Assembly: GCA_027026755.1 (NCBI GenBank)
Contig: JALVNE010000235.1
Location: 1 to 64,000, forward strand
From: Sedimenticola sp.
GTDB taxonomy: Bacteria; Pseudomonadota; Gammaproteobacteria; Chromatiales; Chromatiaceae
Direction of reading: 5' to 3'
Length of the DNA: 64,000 nt
Part shown: piece after piece, positions 28,608-37,943 of the stretch
How the letters are laid out: every line of letters starts with the position of its first letter
How positions within the stretch are numbered: position 1 is the stretch's first letter
Notes under the pieces: model-generated
Seen by the model: the letters and a program-made list of their open reading frames with translations, nothing else
What the model was told of the DNA's origin: nothing
Database searches by the model: none
Translations under genes and position numbers: made by a program

Positions 28608-28689
28608 GATGATACCTGCTTCTGGGTGACGCGCTGGAACCGTCGGTCCGAAACCGTGAATAGGGAGGATTCGGACATGGTGACGGAAT

Positions 28690-30348
28690 TCATTGTCTTT
28701 TCAGGTAGTTGACCAGGCCGTTGGTGGAGCTGTCATGGCCGGTGCAGTCGCGGGCGCTGTCCAGTTCCGTCTCGATGATGTCGGCAAGTTGCTTGCCCAG
28801 TTCCACGCCCCACTGGTCGAAGGCATTGATGTTCCAGATGACGCTTTCCACGAAGATCTTGTGCTCGTACAGGGCGATGAGCTTGCCCAGGTTGAAGGGC
28901 GTGAGCTGGCGCAGGAGCAGGGTGTTGGTGGGCTTGTTGCCTGGAAACAGCTTGTGGGGCGTCAGTGCTTCGATGCGTTCTTTGTCCAGGCCAGCGGCGG
29001 CCAGTTCCTCGCGCACTTCCTGCTCGGTCTTGCCGCGCATCAGGGCTTCGGTCTGGGCGATGCAGTTGGCGCTGAGAATCTCGTGGTGTTCGCTGATGGG
29101 ATGATGGGTGCGGGCCGGCAGGATGAAGTCCGCCGGCACCAGTTCCGTGCCCTGGTGGATGAGCTGGAAGAAGGCGTGCTGGCCGTTGGTGCCTGGCTGG
29201 CCCCAGATGATGGGACCGGTGGCATAGTCCACGGGCCGACCGTCCCGCGTTACGCCCTTGCCGTTGCTTTCCATGTCCGCCTGCTGCAAATAGGCCGGCA
29301 GCAGGCGCAGGGAATGGTCGTAGGGCAGGATGGCGTGGTTGCTGACGCCGAGGAAATTGCGGTACCAGACGCCCAGCAGTCCCAGGATGACTGGCATGTT
29401 TTCAGGGAAGTCCGCGCCGCGGAAATGTACGTCCATCTCGTGGGCGCCGGCCAGCAGCTGGCGGAAATTGTCCATGCCCACGATGAGGGCAATGGGCAGT
29501 CCGATGGCGGACCACAGGGAGTAGCGTCCGCCCACCCAATCCCAGAACTCGAACATGTTCTCCCGGTCGATGCCAAAGGCCTGCACCGCACTGGCATTGG
29601 TGGACACGGCCACGAAATGCCGGCACACCTTGCTGTGATCGTTGCCGCTGTTATCCAGAAACCATTGCCGGGCCGTGTGAGCGTTGGTCATGGTTTCGCG
29701 GGTGGTGAAGGTCTTGGAGGCGATGATGAACAGGGTGGTTTGCGCATCCAGCTTCGCCAGGGTTTCGTTGATGTCCGTGCCATCCACGTTGGAGACGAAA
29801 TGGGCGTTCAAGCCGTCCTTCCAGTAGGGGCGCAGGGCGGTGGATACCATGTGGGGGCCAAGATCCGAGCCGCCGATACCGATGTTCACGATATCGGTGA
29901 TGACCTTGCCCGTGTGGCCCGTCCAGCGGCCATCATGCACGCGGGCGCAGAAGTCTTCCATCTGGTTCAGTACCCGGTGCACGTCGGGGATGACGTTCCG
30001 GCCATCCACCATGACCTGGGCATCGGCTGGAGCGCGCAGGGCGGTGTGCAGCACCGCGCGTCCCTCGGTGTTGTTGATACGCTCGCCGCTGAACATGCGG
30101 GCGACCCACTCCTTCAGGCCGGCCTGCTCCGCCAGGTCTTTCAGCAACTCCATGGTCCTGACCGTGATACGGTTCTTGGAGTAGTCCAGCAGGATTTCCC
30201 CCAGGCTCAGGGAGAAGCGGTCGAAGCGACCGGGATCTGCGGCGAACATATCCCGCATATGCTGTTCACCAATGTCCCGGGCATGCTCCGCCAAGGCGCT
30301 CCAGATGGCGTCCAGATCCGGGGAAGGGGCGTGAGAGGTTTTGGCCAT
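28690..30348 (-). CDS. pgi: Glucose-6-phosphate isomerase
   Basis: Interconverts glucose-6-phosphate and fructose-6-phosphate, linking gluconeogenesis to the glucose-1-phosphate used by GlgC. The protein is about 552 residues, normal for the family. Signature regions are [15 protein letters not shown], the [14 protein letters not shown] phosphate site, [20 protein letters not shown] with the catalytic His, and [17 protein letters not shown] with the active-site Lys. The start may be the ATG at 30348 or the GTG one codon earlier; neither has a strong ribosome site. No phosphoglucomutase gene is in the window. Confidence 0.96.
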   Translation of the reverse strand: MAKTSHAPSPDLDAIWSALAEHARDIGEQHMRDMFAADPGRFDRFSLSLGEILLDYSKNRITVRTMELLKDLAEQAGLKEWVARMFSGERINNTEGRAVLHTALRAPADAQVMVDGRNVIPDVHRVLNQMEDFCARVHDGRWTGHTGKVITDIVNIGIGGSDLGPHMVSTALRPYWKDGLNAHFVSNVDGTDINETLAKLDAQTTLFIIASKTFTTRETMTNAHTARQWFLDNSGNDHSKVCRHFVAVSTNASAVQAFGIDRENMFEFWDWVGGRYSLWSAIGLPIALIVGMDNFRQLLAGAHEMDVHFRGADFPENMPVILGLLGVWYRNFLGVSNHAILPYDHSLRLLPAYLQQADMESNGKGVTRDGRPVDYATGPIIWGQPGTNGQHAFFQLIHQGTELVPADFILPARTHHPISEHHEILSANCIAQTEALMRGKTEQEVREELAAAGLDKERIEALTPHKLFPGNKPTNTLLLRQLTPFNLGKLIALYEHKIFVESVIWNINAFDQWGVELGKQLADIIETELDSARDCTGHDSSTNGLVNYLKRQ

Positions 30349-30434
30349 CACTATACGTCAGCTGGTGATTCCTGGGTACAGCATACCAGATTACCCCTCC
30401 GGACTTCAGGGAGTTGGATTGACGCCGGTCAGAT

Positions 30435-31145
30435 TCAGCCGATGTCTTCGGCCACTTCCAGCAGTTTGTCCGTGTCGGCAACGTACAGATTGGGACGCAT
30501 CTCCCGCAGCAGGCCCTTGCGCTTGAATTCCGCCACCGTGCGGCTGGCAGTTTCCGTGGTGATACCCAGGATGGCCCCCATGTCCTCCCGGTTGAACAAC
30601 TCGCAACGGTTGTCCTGGTCGCACACCAGTTTGATGAGCAGACGGGCCACCCGCTGTTTGGCAGAGCCGGTGGACAACTGGGTGATCCACAAATCGGCTT
30701 CGGACAGGGCCTGCTGCCAGCGTTTCATGAGTTCATGGTGAAGCTGGGCGTTTTCCACGCTCAGGCGCTGTACCACATCGCTGGGCAGCACGCAGACTTC
30801 GGTGGTCTGCATGATCACGGCATCGTGCTGATATTCGCCTCCCAACAGGGCTTCCATTCCTGTAACATCCGTGGCGCGGAGCAGGCGCACGATGCGCTGG
30901 GTGCCGTCAGGCAGATACTGCACCAGTTTCACCAGCCCGCTGCGAATGGTGAACAGGCGGTCGGCCTTGTCCCCTGCGTGGTAGAGAATATCGCCCGGCT
31001 GCAAGGGGATCTGGTCGATGGGCTTGTGGATGTGTTCGAAGTCCTTTTCTTCCAGGCCAGCAAACAGCACCGTGTCCCTGATGGAGCAGATCTTGCAGTT
31101 GGCTTCACCTTTCCAGGCTTCTTCTTGTGTGACTGACTTGATCAT
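30435..31145 (-). CDS. Crp/Fnr-family transcriptional regulator, FNR-like
   Basis: A 236-residue regulator with a cyclic-nucleotide-fold sensor domain (about 30-130), a dimerisation helix (130-155) and a winged-helix DNA-binding domain (155-225). The recognition helix reads TTETASRTVAEF with Glu198, Ser201 and Arg202, the E-xx-SR pattern of FNR that reads TTGAT half-sites. Of the four FNR cluster cysteines, Cys17, Cys20 and Cys118 have counterparts, but the position of the third (Cys29 of E. coli) is Val26. It may therefore bind iron-sulfur differently or sense another signal. It is read in the same direction as the glycogen operon, 83 bases ahead of pgi. Confidence 0.88.
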   Translation of the reverse strand: MIKSVTQEEAWKGEANCKICSIRDTVLFAGLEEKDFEHIHKPIDQIPLQPGDILYHAGDKADRLFTIRSGLVKLVQYLPDGTQRIVRLLRATDVTGMEALLGGEYQHDAVIMQTTEVCVLPSDVVQRLSVENAQLHHELMKRWQQALSEADLWITQLSTGSAKQRVARLLIKLVCDQDNRCELFNREDMGAILGITTETASRTVAEFKRKGLLREMRPNLYVADTDKLLEVAEDIG

Positions 31146-31198
31146 GGCGCAGTGGGCGTGATTCCCGGTCGATTAATCGAAAAGCGGTTGGCAGCGCA

Positions 31199-31212
31199 AT
31201 GATAACAATCAA
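31199..31212. promoter_or_regulatory. Candidate FNR-type binding site
   Basis: ATGATAACAATCAA matches TTGAT-N4-ATCAA except for the first base. It lies 54 bases upstream of the FNR-like gene start and about 60 bases upstream of the divergent ABC-F gene. The recognition-helix residues of the neighbouring regulator fit this site type, so autoregulation is plausible. Confidence 0.5.
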
Positions 31213-31272
31213 GTATTGGCTCTTAATAGCACTATTTTTTCAGTTTTTTCACAGAATCCGGAATTGATTCAT

Positions 31273-33174
31273 ATGTCGTTGCTTTCAATAAAGAATTTGT
31301 CTCTTTCTTTTGGGCATGCGGCGCTGCTGGACAGTGTCGACCTGTCTGTCGGGAAACACGAGCGCATTTGCCTCATCGGCAGGAACGGCGAGGGAAAGTC
31401 GACCTTGATGAAAGTGATTGCCGGGGAGATTGCCTTCGATGACGGGGACATGCGCATCGCCAACGGCGCTCGTATTGCCTTCCTGCGTCAGGAAGTGCCT
31501 GATGACATGGAAGGAAGGGTGTTCGACCTGGTGGCGGATGGCCTGGGTGAGCTTGCCGGACTGGTGAAGGACTACCATGCCGCCTGTCTGTCCCTGGCAG
31601 AGGCGGGCGATGAGGCAGCCATGAGCCGTCTGTCCCGGGTGCAACAGGAAATGGAAGCCGCGGGTGGCTGGGCGCTGGAGCAGCGGGTGGAGCAGGTGAT
31701 ATCGCGCATGGCACTGGACCCCAAGCAGGAATTTTCCGCCCTGTCCGGGGGCATGAAACGTCGGGTGCTGCTGGCGCGCGCCCTGGCCGGGGAGCCGGAC
31801 CTGCTGTTGCTGGATGAGCCCACCAACCACCTGGATATCGAGGCCATCACCTGGCTGGAGGATTTTCTCCTGGGCTGGGGCGGCAGCCTGCTGTTCGTTA
31901 CCCATGACCGGGCTTTCCTGCGCCGCCTGGCCACGCGCATCGTCGAGCTGGATCGTGGCCGGCTCACGGACTGGCCGGGCGACTATGACAACTACCTGCG
32001 ACGCAAGGCCGAGAGGGAAAATGCCGAAGCCCGTGAAAACGCCCGTTTCGACAAAAAGCTGGCCCAGGAGGAAATCTGGATCCGCCAGGGTATCAAGGCC
32101 AGGCGTACCCGCAATGAAGGACGGGTGCGGCAACTCAAGGCCATGCGCGAGGCCGCCCGCCAGCGGCGCCGTAAGCAGGGAAAGGCAAAGCTGGCCATGA
32201 ACAAGGGGGAACTGTCGGGCAAGCTGGTGTGTGAGGCGGAAGACATCAGTTACAGCTGGGAAGGCAGGCCCATCGTACGCGACCTGAGTTTCACCCTATT
32301 GCGTGGCGACAAAGTGGGCATCATCGGTCCCAACGGCTGTGGCAAATCCACCCTGTTGAATCTCATCCTCGGCAAGCTGAAACCGGAGGCAGGCAGTATC
32401 CGCCTGGGGAGCCGGGTGGAGGTGGCCTATTTCGACCAGTTGCGCGCCCAGCTGGATGAAGAAGCCACGGTCATCGACAACGTCAGCGGTGGCCGCGACA
32501 CGGTGACCATCAATGGTCAGTCCAAACATATCATTGCTTATCTGCAGGACTTTTTGTTTCCTCCTGCCCGGGCCCGCCAGCCGGTAAAAGCCCTGTCAGG
32601 GGGAGAACGCAACCGCCTGCTGCTGGCCAGGCTGTTCATCAAGCCCGCCAACCTGCTGGTCATGGACGAGCCCACCAATGATCTGGACGTGGAAACCCTG
32701 GAGCTGCTGGAAGAACTGCTGCTGAACTATGACGGCACCTTGTTGCTGGTCAGCCATGACCGGGCCTTTCTGGACAATGTGGTGACCTCCAGCCTGGTAT
32801 TCGAAGGCGACGGCAGGGTCACTTCCTGGGTAGGGGGGTACAGCGACTGGCTGGCCCAGCGCCCGGAACCCGAAACGAAGCAGGTGGAAAAGCAGGCCAA
32901 AACATCGGCGTCAGGGGCAACGCGGCGCGCCCCGGCGGCGAAAAAGCTGGGTTACAAGGAACAGCGGGAGCTGGAAAGCCTGCCCGGGGAAATAGAGGCC
33001 ATGGAAGGCCGTCGGGAAAGCCTGGAAGACCGGTTGTCGGATCCCGGCCTGTATCGGGACGAGCCGCAAAAAGCCCAGGCGCTTGGCATGGAGTTGCAAC
33101 AGCTGGTGGCGCAGTTGGAGCTTCTCTACCAGCGCTGGGACGAACTGGAAGAAAAGCAGGGCAGCAGGGGTTGA
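31273..33174 (+). CDS. uup: ABC-F family ATPase, Uup-like
   Basis: A soluble protein of 633 residues with two ABC ATPase domains and no membrane segment, of the ABC-F group that acts on ribosomes (Uup also affects DNA-repair phenotypes). Walker A motifs are GRNGEGKST and GPNGCGKST; signature motifs are LSGGMKRRV and LSGGERNRL; Walker B regions end LLLDEPTNHLD and LVMDEPTNDLD. The charged PtIM-type linker lies between the domains, and a C-terminal coiled coil (about 555-633) is the Uup-type extension. The ATG at 31273 is chosen because homology starts there; an upstream TTG at 31216 would add 19 unrelated residues. Confidence 0.93.
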   Translation: MSLLSIKNLSLSFGHAALLDSVDLSVGKHERICLIGRNGEGKSTLMKVIAGEIAFDDGDMRIANGARIAFLRQEVPDDMEGRVFDLVADGLGELAGLVKDYHAACLSLAEAGDEAAMSRLSRVQQEMEAAGGWALEQRVEQVISRMALDPKQEFSALSGGMKRRVLLARALAGEPDLLLLDEPTNHLDIEAITWLEDFLLGWGGSLLFVTHDRAFLRRLATRIVELDRGRLTDWPGDYDNYLRRKAERENAEARENARFDKKLAQEEIWIRQGIKARRTRNEGRVRQLKAMREAARQRRRKQGKAKLAMNKGELSGKLVCEAEDISYSWEGRPIVRDLSFTLLRGDKVGIIGPNGCGKSTLLNLILGKLKPEAGSIRLGSRVEVAYFDQLRAQLDEEATVIDNVSGGRDTVTINGQSKHIIAYLQDFLFPPARARQPVKALSGGERNRLLLARLFIKPANLLVMDEPTNDLDVETLELLEELLLNYDGTLLLVSHDRAFLDNVVTSSLVFEGDGRVTSWVGGYSDWLAQRPEPETKQVEKQAKTSASGATRRAPAAKKLGYKEQRELESLPGEIEAMEGRRESLEDRLSDPGLYRDEPQKAQALGMELQQLVAQLELLYQRWDELEEKQGSRG

Positions 33175-33267
33175 GGTTGAGCGCTGCTGTAGAGGCTGGC
33201 CGGTGAAGACGCCGCCCACCTGCGGTGTGGCTCAATCATCAATAAAGCCTGGGCTATTGATTCAATC

Positions 33268-33325
33268 GCAAATCCGCAGCTGAATGGCGTTCCCGGCAAG
33301 ATCATCGGGTTCCCGGGTGCAATAT
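33268..33325. repeat. Direct repeat flanking the SLH-like gene, downstream copy
   Basis: 58 bases starting GCAAATCCGCAGCTGAA and ending GGTTCCCGGGTGCAATAT. By hand alignment about 46 of 58 bases match the copy at 34521-34578 without gaps and in the same orientation. It ends 5 bases before the stop codon of the SLH-like gene. Confidence 0.6.
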
Positions 33326-33330
33326 TATGG

Positions 33331-34236
33331 TTACAGGTCGAATGCCCTGACCAGGAAGGTCGCCATCTCGGCGCGGCTGACCAAATCCTCCGGGCAGTAG
33401 CTGTTGCCGTCCCCACAACCGCTGGTGATTTGTTCCGCGAAAAGCGCTTCGATCCAGTCCGCGGCCCAGTAGTCGGCGGGGACGTCGTCAAATACTTCGC
33501 CCGTGGCTGGGTCTGGCGCATAGGGAGGATCACTGTTGTAATTAACCGAACGCAGAATCAGGGGGGCCATCTGCGCCCGGGTGACTTCTGCGTCAGGACA
33601 ATAGACGCCGTCACCGCAACCGTTGCTGATGTCATCCTGTGCCAGCTGTTCGATCCAGTCCGCGGCCCAGTGGTCCACGGGGACGTCGGTGAACAGGCCC
33701 TGAGCCGCTTGCGGGCTGAAATTACTACCATGGATGCCCCTTTCCAGAAAAATGGCCATCTGGGCGCGGCTCACCGAGGCGTCGGGACAGAAATGGGTTT
33801 CGTCGCAGCCGCCGCTTATTCCGGCGTTGGTCAGGGCCTGTACGGCGTCATAGGCCCAGTGAAAGCTGTAGACATCCCGGAAACTCGGCCAGTCGTAGTC
33901 TGGTTTACCGCAGGGGGGCTCATTGCCGTCCGTGTTCAGAGTGATTTTGCCCTCGGCGTCCATGCTCCAGGAACTCCAGTGGCATTCCGCCGTCTGGTTC
34001 AGGGCGGAATCCGAGATGAGCAGGTTGGCTGCCGTCCGGGCAACGGGATTTATCATTTCCGTGTAATGGGGCGCGACATTGACTTGCAGGCTGCCGTCGT
34101 CCAGCATTTGCATGCTTTCCACTTCGATTTCGAAGGTCCGGTCAGCATCGATCACGACCAGGGTCTGGGTGTTTGCGTGCGCCATGGCTGCACCGGAAAG
34201 GAGCAGGGCCGTGGTGATATTTTTCAAGTAATGCAT
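33331..34236 (-). CDS. Secreted protein with three SLH-like repeats
   Basis: A 301-residue exported protein. A signal peptide (about 1-21, ending AHA) leads to a beta-rich region of about 90 residues with a Cys pair, then three S-layer-homology-like repeats (about 118-170, 182-232, 248-300). Each repeat has the order F-x-D-V, W-A-x-D-x-I-x-x-L, an I-S-x-G-C turn, Y/F-C-P-(D/E), and (V/T)-(S/T)-R-A-(Q/E)-M-A. The two Cys of each turn could form a disulfide. SLH domains anchor proteins to cell-wall polymers in Gram-positives; in gammaproteobacteria the Cys-containing form has no settled function. A second such protein is encoded at 47021. Confidence 0.85.
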   Translation of the reverse strand: MHYLKNITTALLLSGAAMAHANTQTLVVIDADRTFEIEVESMQMLDDGSLQVNVAPHYTEMINPVARTAANLLISDSALNQTAECHWSSWSMDAEGKITLNTDGNEPPCGKPDYDWPSFRDVYSFHWAYDAVQALTNAGISGGCDETHFCPDASVSRAQMAIFLERGIHGSNFSPQAAQGLFTDVPVDHWAADWIEQLAQDDISNGCGDGVYCPDAEVTRAQMAPLILRSVNYNSDPPYAPDPATGEVFDDVPADYWAADWIEALFAEQITSGCGDGNSYCPEDLVSRAEMATFLVRAFDL

Positions 34237-34623
34237 AAGGATTTGTCACCGTCAACTCGGGCTCGGGCGCCGCATCGGGCTCCAGGCCGGGAAATACGCT
34301 TGTGCCTGCGGAAGCTTCGTTCCCCGAATCCTTCCTGACAGGCAGGTTGTTGACGACAGTCTAGTGGAAAGACGCCCTTCCACACTGTGTCTGGATTGGC
34401 AAAATGCCCCGCCTCTTTGTGGCGGAATCCCGCTTTTTTCCGGGTCAACCAAACGACTGCCGTCATTGCGGCCATTCCTGTGTCGGCTGTAAGACAGGAG
34501 AAAGGGTTAGAAGTTCCCCCGCAAATCCGCACCTGAACACCGATCCTGGTACGATCATCACGTTCCCAGGTGAAATATCCAAACTAGCTTACACCAGGAA
34601 GATGGATTACGAAAGCCCATCAT
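34237..34623. other. Intergenic region upstream of the SLH-like gene
   Basis: About 390 bases without a supportable gene. The only structure recognised is the second copy of the 58-base direct repeat at 34521-34578. The promoter of the SLH-like gene should lie here but no box stands out. Confidence 0.5.
34521..34578. repeat. Direct repeat flanking the SLH-like gene, upstream copy
   Basis: 58 bases starting GCAAATCCGCACCTGAAC and ending CGTTCCCAGGTGAAATAT, aligned without gaps to 33268-33325. The pair brackets the SLH-like gene, as expected if that gene and its flanks were duplicated or moved as a cassette. Confidence 0.6.
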
Positions 34624-35841
34624 TCAGGAAAATATTCCATGATAGCCAGTATCCGTGTAAGCGGGGAACAGTTCGTCCAGGGGCATGCCGGCAGTACGCT
34701 GGCTGACGAGTTCACCCAGGACACAGCGGTAGTCGATAGTCACCTCCAGGTCGCCCGCGCCGTAGAGGTCGGCGGCCCCCAGGCCGGGCCAGTCGTGGAA
34801 GACCTTGCCGCCGTTGACATTCTTCCCCATGGCCAGCATGAAGCTGGCGTGGCCATGATCGCTGCCGGCAGAACTGTTTTCATAGGCCCGGCGCCCGAAT
34901 TCCGTTTGGGTGACCAGGGTGATTCTTTCCATCCTGCTGCCCATGTCGGTGTTGAAGGCAGCCAGCGCGCCGGCCAGTTCCGGCACCAGGGCGTTCAGGG
35001 TGGCTGCTTCGCCTTCATGGGTATCCCAGCCCCCGAGGCTGATGGCAGCGGCACGCAGGCCGATATCTGCCTTGATCAGCTGTCCCAGGGCCAGCATCTG
35101 GCGGCCAAATTGGGTATCGGGATATTCCGCGCCGTCTTCCGGCGGATATTGCAGCGGATCTGCGGCGGCCAGGGTATCGACAGCGTCCAGGGTGCCTTGG
35201 GAAGACCGGTCCAGCGGGCTATCGTCCGGGTAGAGTTCCTGCAGAAGCTTGCGGATTTCTGCTTCCTGATCCGCGGGGAGCTGCAGGGAGAAGGCATCGA
35301 TGTCGGGCATGGCAATGGTGGGTGCTCCATGTACCAGGGTGCGAGGGGTGGCGACATCCATTGCCACGGCATGGAATACGCCAAAGCTGCCATCTATACG
35401 GTAGTCCAGGAAACGCCCCAGCCAGCCGTTGAAGTCGTCTGCCCCGGATTCCAGGCCTCGCTCCATGAGGTCCTGAGCTTCGAAATGGGAATGGCTGGGA
35501 GAAGGAGAGCCGCAGGCGTGGATGACGGCCAGATCCCCGGCCTCGAAAACCGGCAGCAGCGCCTGCATGCCGGGATGGAAGCCGAAAGTGTCATCGAGTG
35601 GCAGGGCGCCATTTTCTGTTCCCGGCCGGGGAATCGCCAGACTGGGGCGCAAACGGTAGTAGTCGGCGTCTCCCCAGGGAGGCACGATGCTCAGCCCGTC
35701 GGCGGCCCCACGCAGGAATACACTGATGATGATATCGTCACTGCTGGTTTGACTGCCTTCGGCGAATATCAGCCGGGGGGCGGCGAGGCTGGCACCGCCC
35801 AGGGCGGCAAGCTGCATGAATTGTCTGCGGGACAGTTTCAT
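34624..35841 (-). CDS. DUF1501 domain protein, Tat-exported
   Basis: A 405-residue protein with a twin-arginine leader (SRRQFMQL at 4-11, then a hydrophobic stretch ending LAAP) and the DUF1501 fold, related to sulfatase/alkaline-phosphatase-like proteins. Landmarks are VFLRGAADGLSIVPP near the start, FHPGMQALLPVFEAGDLAVIHACG, SLGGWDTHEGE, and TEFGRRAYENSSAGSDHGHAS with candidate metal-binding Asp/His. It follows the DUF1800 gene after 14 bases, a pairing seen across many bacteria. The activity of the pair is not known; Tat export suggests folding with a cofactor before secretion. Confidence 0.88.
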   Translation of the reverse strand: MKLSRRQFMQLAALGGASLAAPRLIFAEGSQTSSDDIIISVFLRGAADGLSIVPPWGDADYYRLRPSLAIPRPGTENGALPLDDTFGFHPGMQALLPVFEAGDLAVIHACGSPSPSHSHFEAQDLMERGLESGADDFNGWLGRFLDYRIDGSFGVFHAVAMDVATPRTLVHGAPTIAMPDIDAFSLQLPADQEAEIRKLLQELYPDDSPLDRSSQGTLDAVDTLAAADPLQYPPEDGAEYPDTQFGRQMLALGQLIKADIGLRAAAISLGGWDTHEGEAATLNALVPELAGALAAFNTDMGSRMERITLVTQTEFGRRAYENSSAGSDHGHASFMLAMGKNVNGGKVFHDWPGLGAADLYGAGDLEVTIDYRCVLGELVSQRTAGMPLDELFPAYTDTGYHGIFS

Positions 35842-35855
35842 TTTTCGTTCTCCTC

Positions 35856-37352
35856 TCAGCGGTACTGGAAATAGGGGGAAGAAAGCATCAGGCCGATGAG
35901 GGCGGGCACCCTTTCTTCCGTTTCGGCGATGCTCAGAGCGAGGTTTGTCTCATTCCCGCCCGCAAGGAATTCGATGAAGCGATGCCGGTGTTCCTCCCGC
36001 AAGGGGCGGTGCAGAAGCCTGGCCGTGAGGGTGTCCACGATGTCGCCGGGGATGGTGCTGTTGCCGCACAGGGCAGCGTAATCGATGCTTATTCCAGGCA
36101 GGCGTGAACCCGACAGGCTGCTGGCAAAATTCCACCGATTGAGCATGCCGTTGGTGGAAATCCAGTAAGCAGCTGTATCCGGGTAACCGTCCGGTGGCAC
36201 CCAGTCGAAGGGAATCTGTCCCAGGGCCAAAAGATAATTTACCAATGCTGAATAGGACTGCCGCTGCACGCCGGATGCGCTAACCCGCAGGGCGCCAAGA
36301 ATGAAGTCGATGGGGCGCTTCAATTTCTCATCCGCCGAAGTCAGGAATTCTTCGGAAAAAAGGATTTCCTCCAGCAGTGCGCGGATGTCGCCATCCGTGC
36401 CCAGAAATATCTTGCTCATACGCTCGATCAGTTCTGCGGGAGGGCTGTCCGATATGAAGTGTCGGGCCAGCTTGGTGGAAATGAACCGGGCGGTAGAGGG
36501 ATGGCCGGCCAGTATGTCGATGACCTGCTCCCCGTCCCGGATGCCGCCCTGAGGCGGGATATGATGGCCCAGGACCGTCTTTTCGCCCTGGTCGTGACGT
36601 TCTGGATAGAAGCGGAACTGGCCGACATCTTTGCGTCCCTCGCGGCCCAGGGCCCAGCCGGTGAAACAGCGGGCAACCTCCTGTACATCGGTTTCCGTGT
36701 AGCCGCCGTCCACGCCCAGGGTATGCAGTTCCATCAATTCCCTGGCATAGTTCTCATTGGGCGTGCCGGCGACATTGGTGTGGTTGTCCAGGTACAGCAG
36801 CATGGCAGGGCTCTTGCTCGAGGCATGCAACAATTTGCGGAAGTTGCCGAGGGCGTGGGGACGAATCACTTCCCTGTCATCGACGGTCTTGAGTACACTG
36901 ACCGGCCCGTCCCTGTGGTAGATGCTGAAGTGATTGCTCCAGAATTCCACCATGACTTCATACAGTTGGCGATGACTGAACATGGCTCTTAGCAAGGTGG
37001 CCTGGTTCAGCTGGTTGGCGACCCGGAAGTTGCTTTCGATCTTCGCCAGTTCTCTGATGGACATATAGATGGTAGGGGTCTGTCGATGCAGCTGTTCTTC
37101 CAGGGCCGAATCATCGATGCTTTTCCAATTGAGTTGACGCCGCAGCCATTTTTTCCTGCCCATGCGGCGAATCTGTCGCAGCATGTCGGATGTCACGCCG
37201 AAACTGCAGCGGCTGGCCGTGAGCACTTCAGGATCCGGGGGCGGCAGTGTCTGACTTGTCATGGCTGCCTGGCTGTTGCGGCTCAAGCCCGTGGAAGCAA
37301 GGGCGCCGATGGCTGCCGCCTTACCGATAAAAGAGCGTCGTTGAAGGTCCAT
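35856..37352 (-). CDS. DUF1800 domain protein, Tat-exported
   Basis: A 498-residue protein with a twin-arginine leader (LQRRSFIGKAA at 3-13) and the DUF1800 helical domain: LTASRCSFGVTSDMLRQIRRMG at the start, MVEFWSNHFSIY, LLYLDNHTNVAGTPNENYARELMELHTLGVDGGYTE (landmarks NENYARELMEL and HTLGVDGGY), and EVARCFTGWAL. The family is always found with DUF1501, which follows here in the same operon. No reaction is established. Both proteins should reach the periplasm or beyond. Confidence 0.9.
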   Translation of the reverse strand: MDLQRRSFIGKAAAIGALASTGLSRNSQAAMTSQTLPPPDPEVLTASRCSFGVTSDMLRQIRRMGRKKWLRRQLNWKSIDDSALEEQLHRQTPTIYMSIRELAKIESNFRVANQLNQATLLRAMFSHRQLYEVMVEFWSNHFSIYHRDGPVSVLKTVDDREVIRPHALGNFRKLLHASSKSPAMLLYLDNHTNVAGTPNENYARELMELHTLGVDGGYTETDVQEVARCFTGWALGREGRKDVGQFRFYPERHDQGEKTVLGHHIPPQGGIRDGEQVIDILAGHPSTARFISTKLARHFISDSPPAELIERMSKIFLGTDGDIRALLEEILFSEEFLTSADEKLKRPIDFILGALRVSASGVQRQSYSALVNYLLALGQIPFDWVPPDGYPDTAAYWISTNGMLNRWNFASSLSGSRLPGISIDYAALCGNSTIPGDIVDTLTARLLHRPLREEHRHRFIEFLAGGNETNLALSIAETEERVPALIGLMLSSPYFQYR

Positions 37353-37472
37353 TATGTAATCCCCTTTGTTGGTGTGTAGTTCCTACAACGCGCAGCAAAG
37401 GGATGGGTTGACAATGGTTGCTGGGCATCCGGGGGCAAACAGGCGGCGCCATGCCCGGGAGTGATACCCGGA

Positions 37473-37943
37473 TCAGTGGCTGGGAGGCTGTTCCGGCAAG
37501 CGGTTGAAACGCTTGCGTCTTTCCTCGGGAGACAGGTTCTTCCAGCGTCTGCGCAGTTCGCGTTTGCGTTGTGGCGGAAGATTGTTGAACCACTCCAGAT
37601 ACTTGCGCAGCTTGCGGCGTTTTTCCGGTGGCAGTTTTCTGAATTCCTGCAGGCGCTTGCGGAATCGCTTGCGTTGCTCCGGGGTCATCTTTTTCCAGCG
37701 CTTGAGGTTCTTTCTCGCCCGGGCGCGCTGTTCCGGCGTCATGTTCTGCCAGCGCCTGGCGCCCGCGAGAAGCAGGTGCTGCTTTTCCGGTGAAAAATTT
37801 TCCCAGTTCTCGCGCGCGGGCTCCAGGATGCGTTGTTCCTCGCTGCTGAGGTCGTCCCAGTCCACGGGGTCTTCCGCGGCGGCCGCCTGACCCAGGGTCA
37901 TGCTCAAACAGCACAGCAGAATGATGCAGGCCAGGCGTTTCAT
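37473..37943 (-). CDS. DUF3106 domain protein, exported
   Basis: A 156-residue, very basic protein with a signal peptide (1-23, ending AAAA). The mature part is about six helical repeats of roughly 20 residues with the pattern W-x(3)-(M/L/F)-(S/T/P)-P-E-(Q/K)-R, for instance NMTPEQRARARKNLKRWKK and KLPPEKRRKLRKYLEW. This is DUF3106. It overlaps the small protein gene upstream by 4 bases and is the last gene of a sigma-factor operon. The repeats recall periplasmic metal- or stress-sensing helical proteins, but function is unknown. Confidence 0.85.
   Translation of the reverse strand: MKRLACIILLCCLSMTLGQAAAAEDPVDWDDLSSEEQRILEPARENWENFSPEKQHLLLAGARRWQNMTPEQRARARKNLKRWKKMTPEQRKRFRKRLQEFRKLPPEKRRKLRKYLEWFNNLPPQRKRELRRRWKNLSPEERRKRFNRLPEQPPSH

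Noticed and set aside
31216-31272. Upstream TTG start for the ABC-F gene
   Set aside because: The extra 19 residues do not match the family, and the N-terminal ABC motif starts right after the ATG at 31273.
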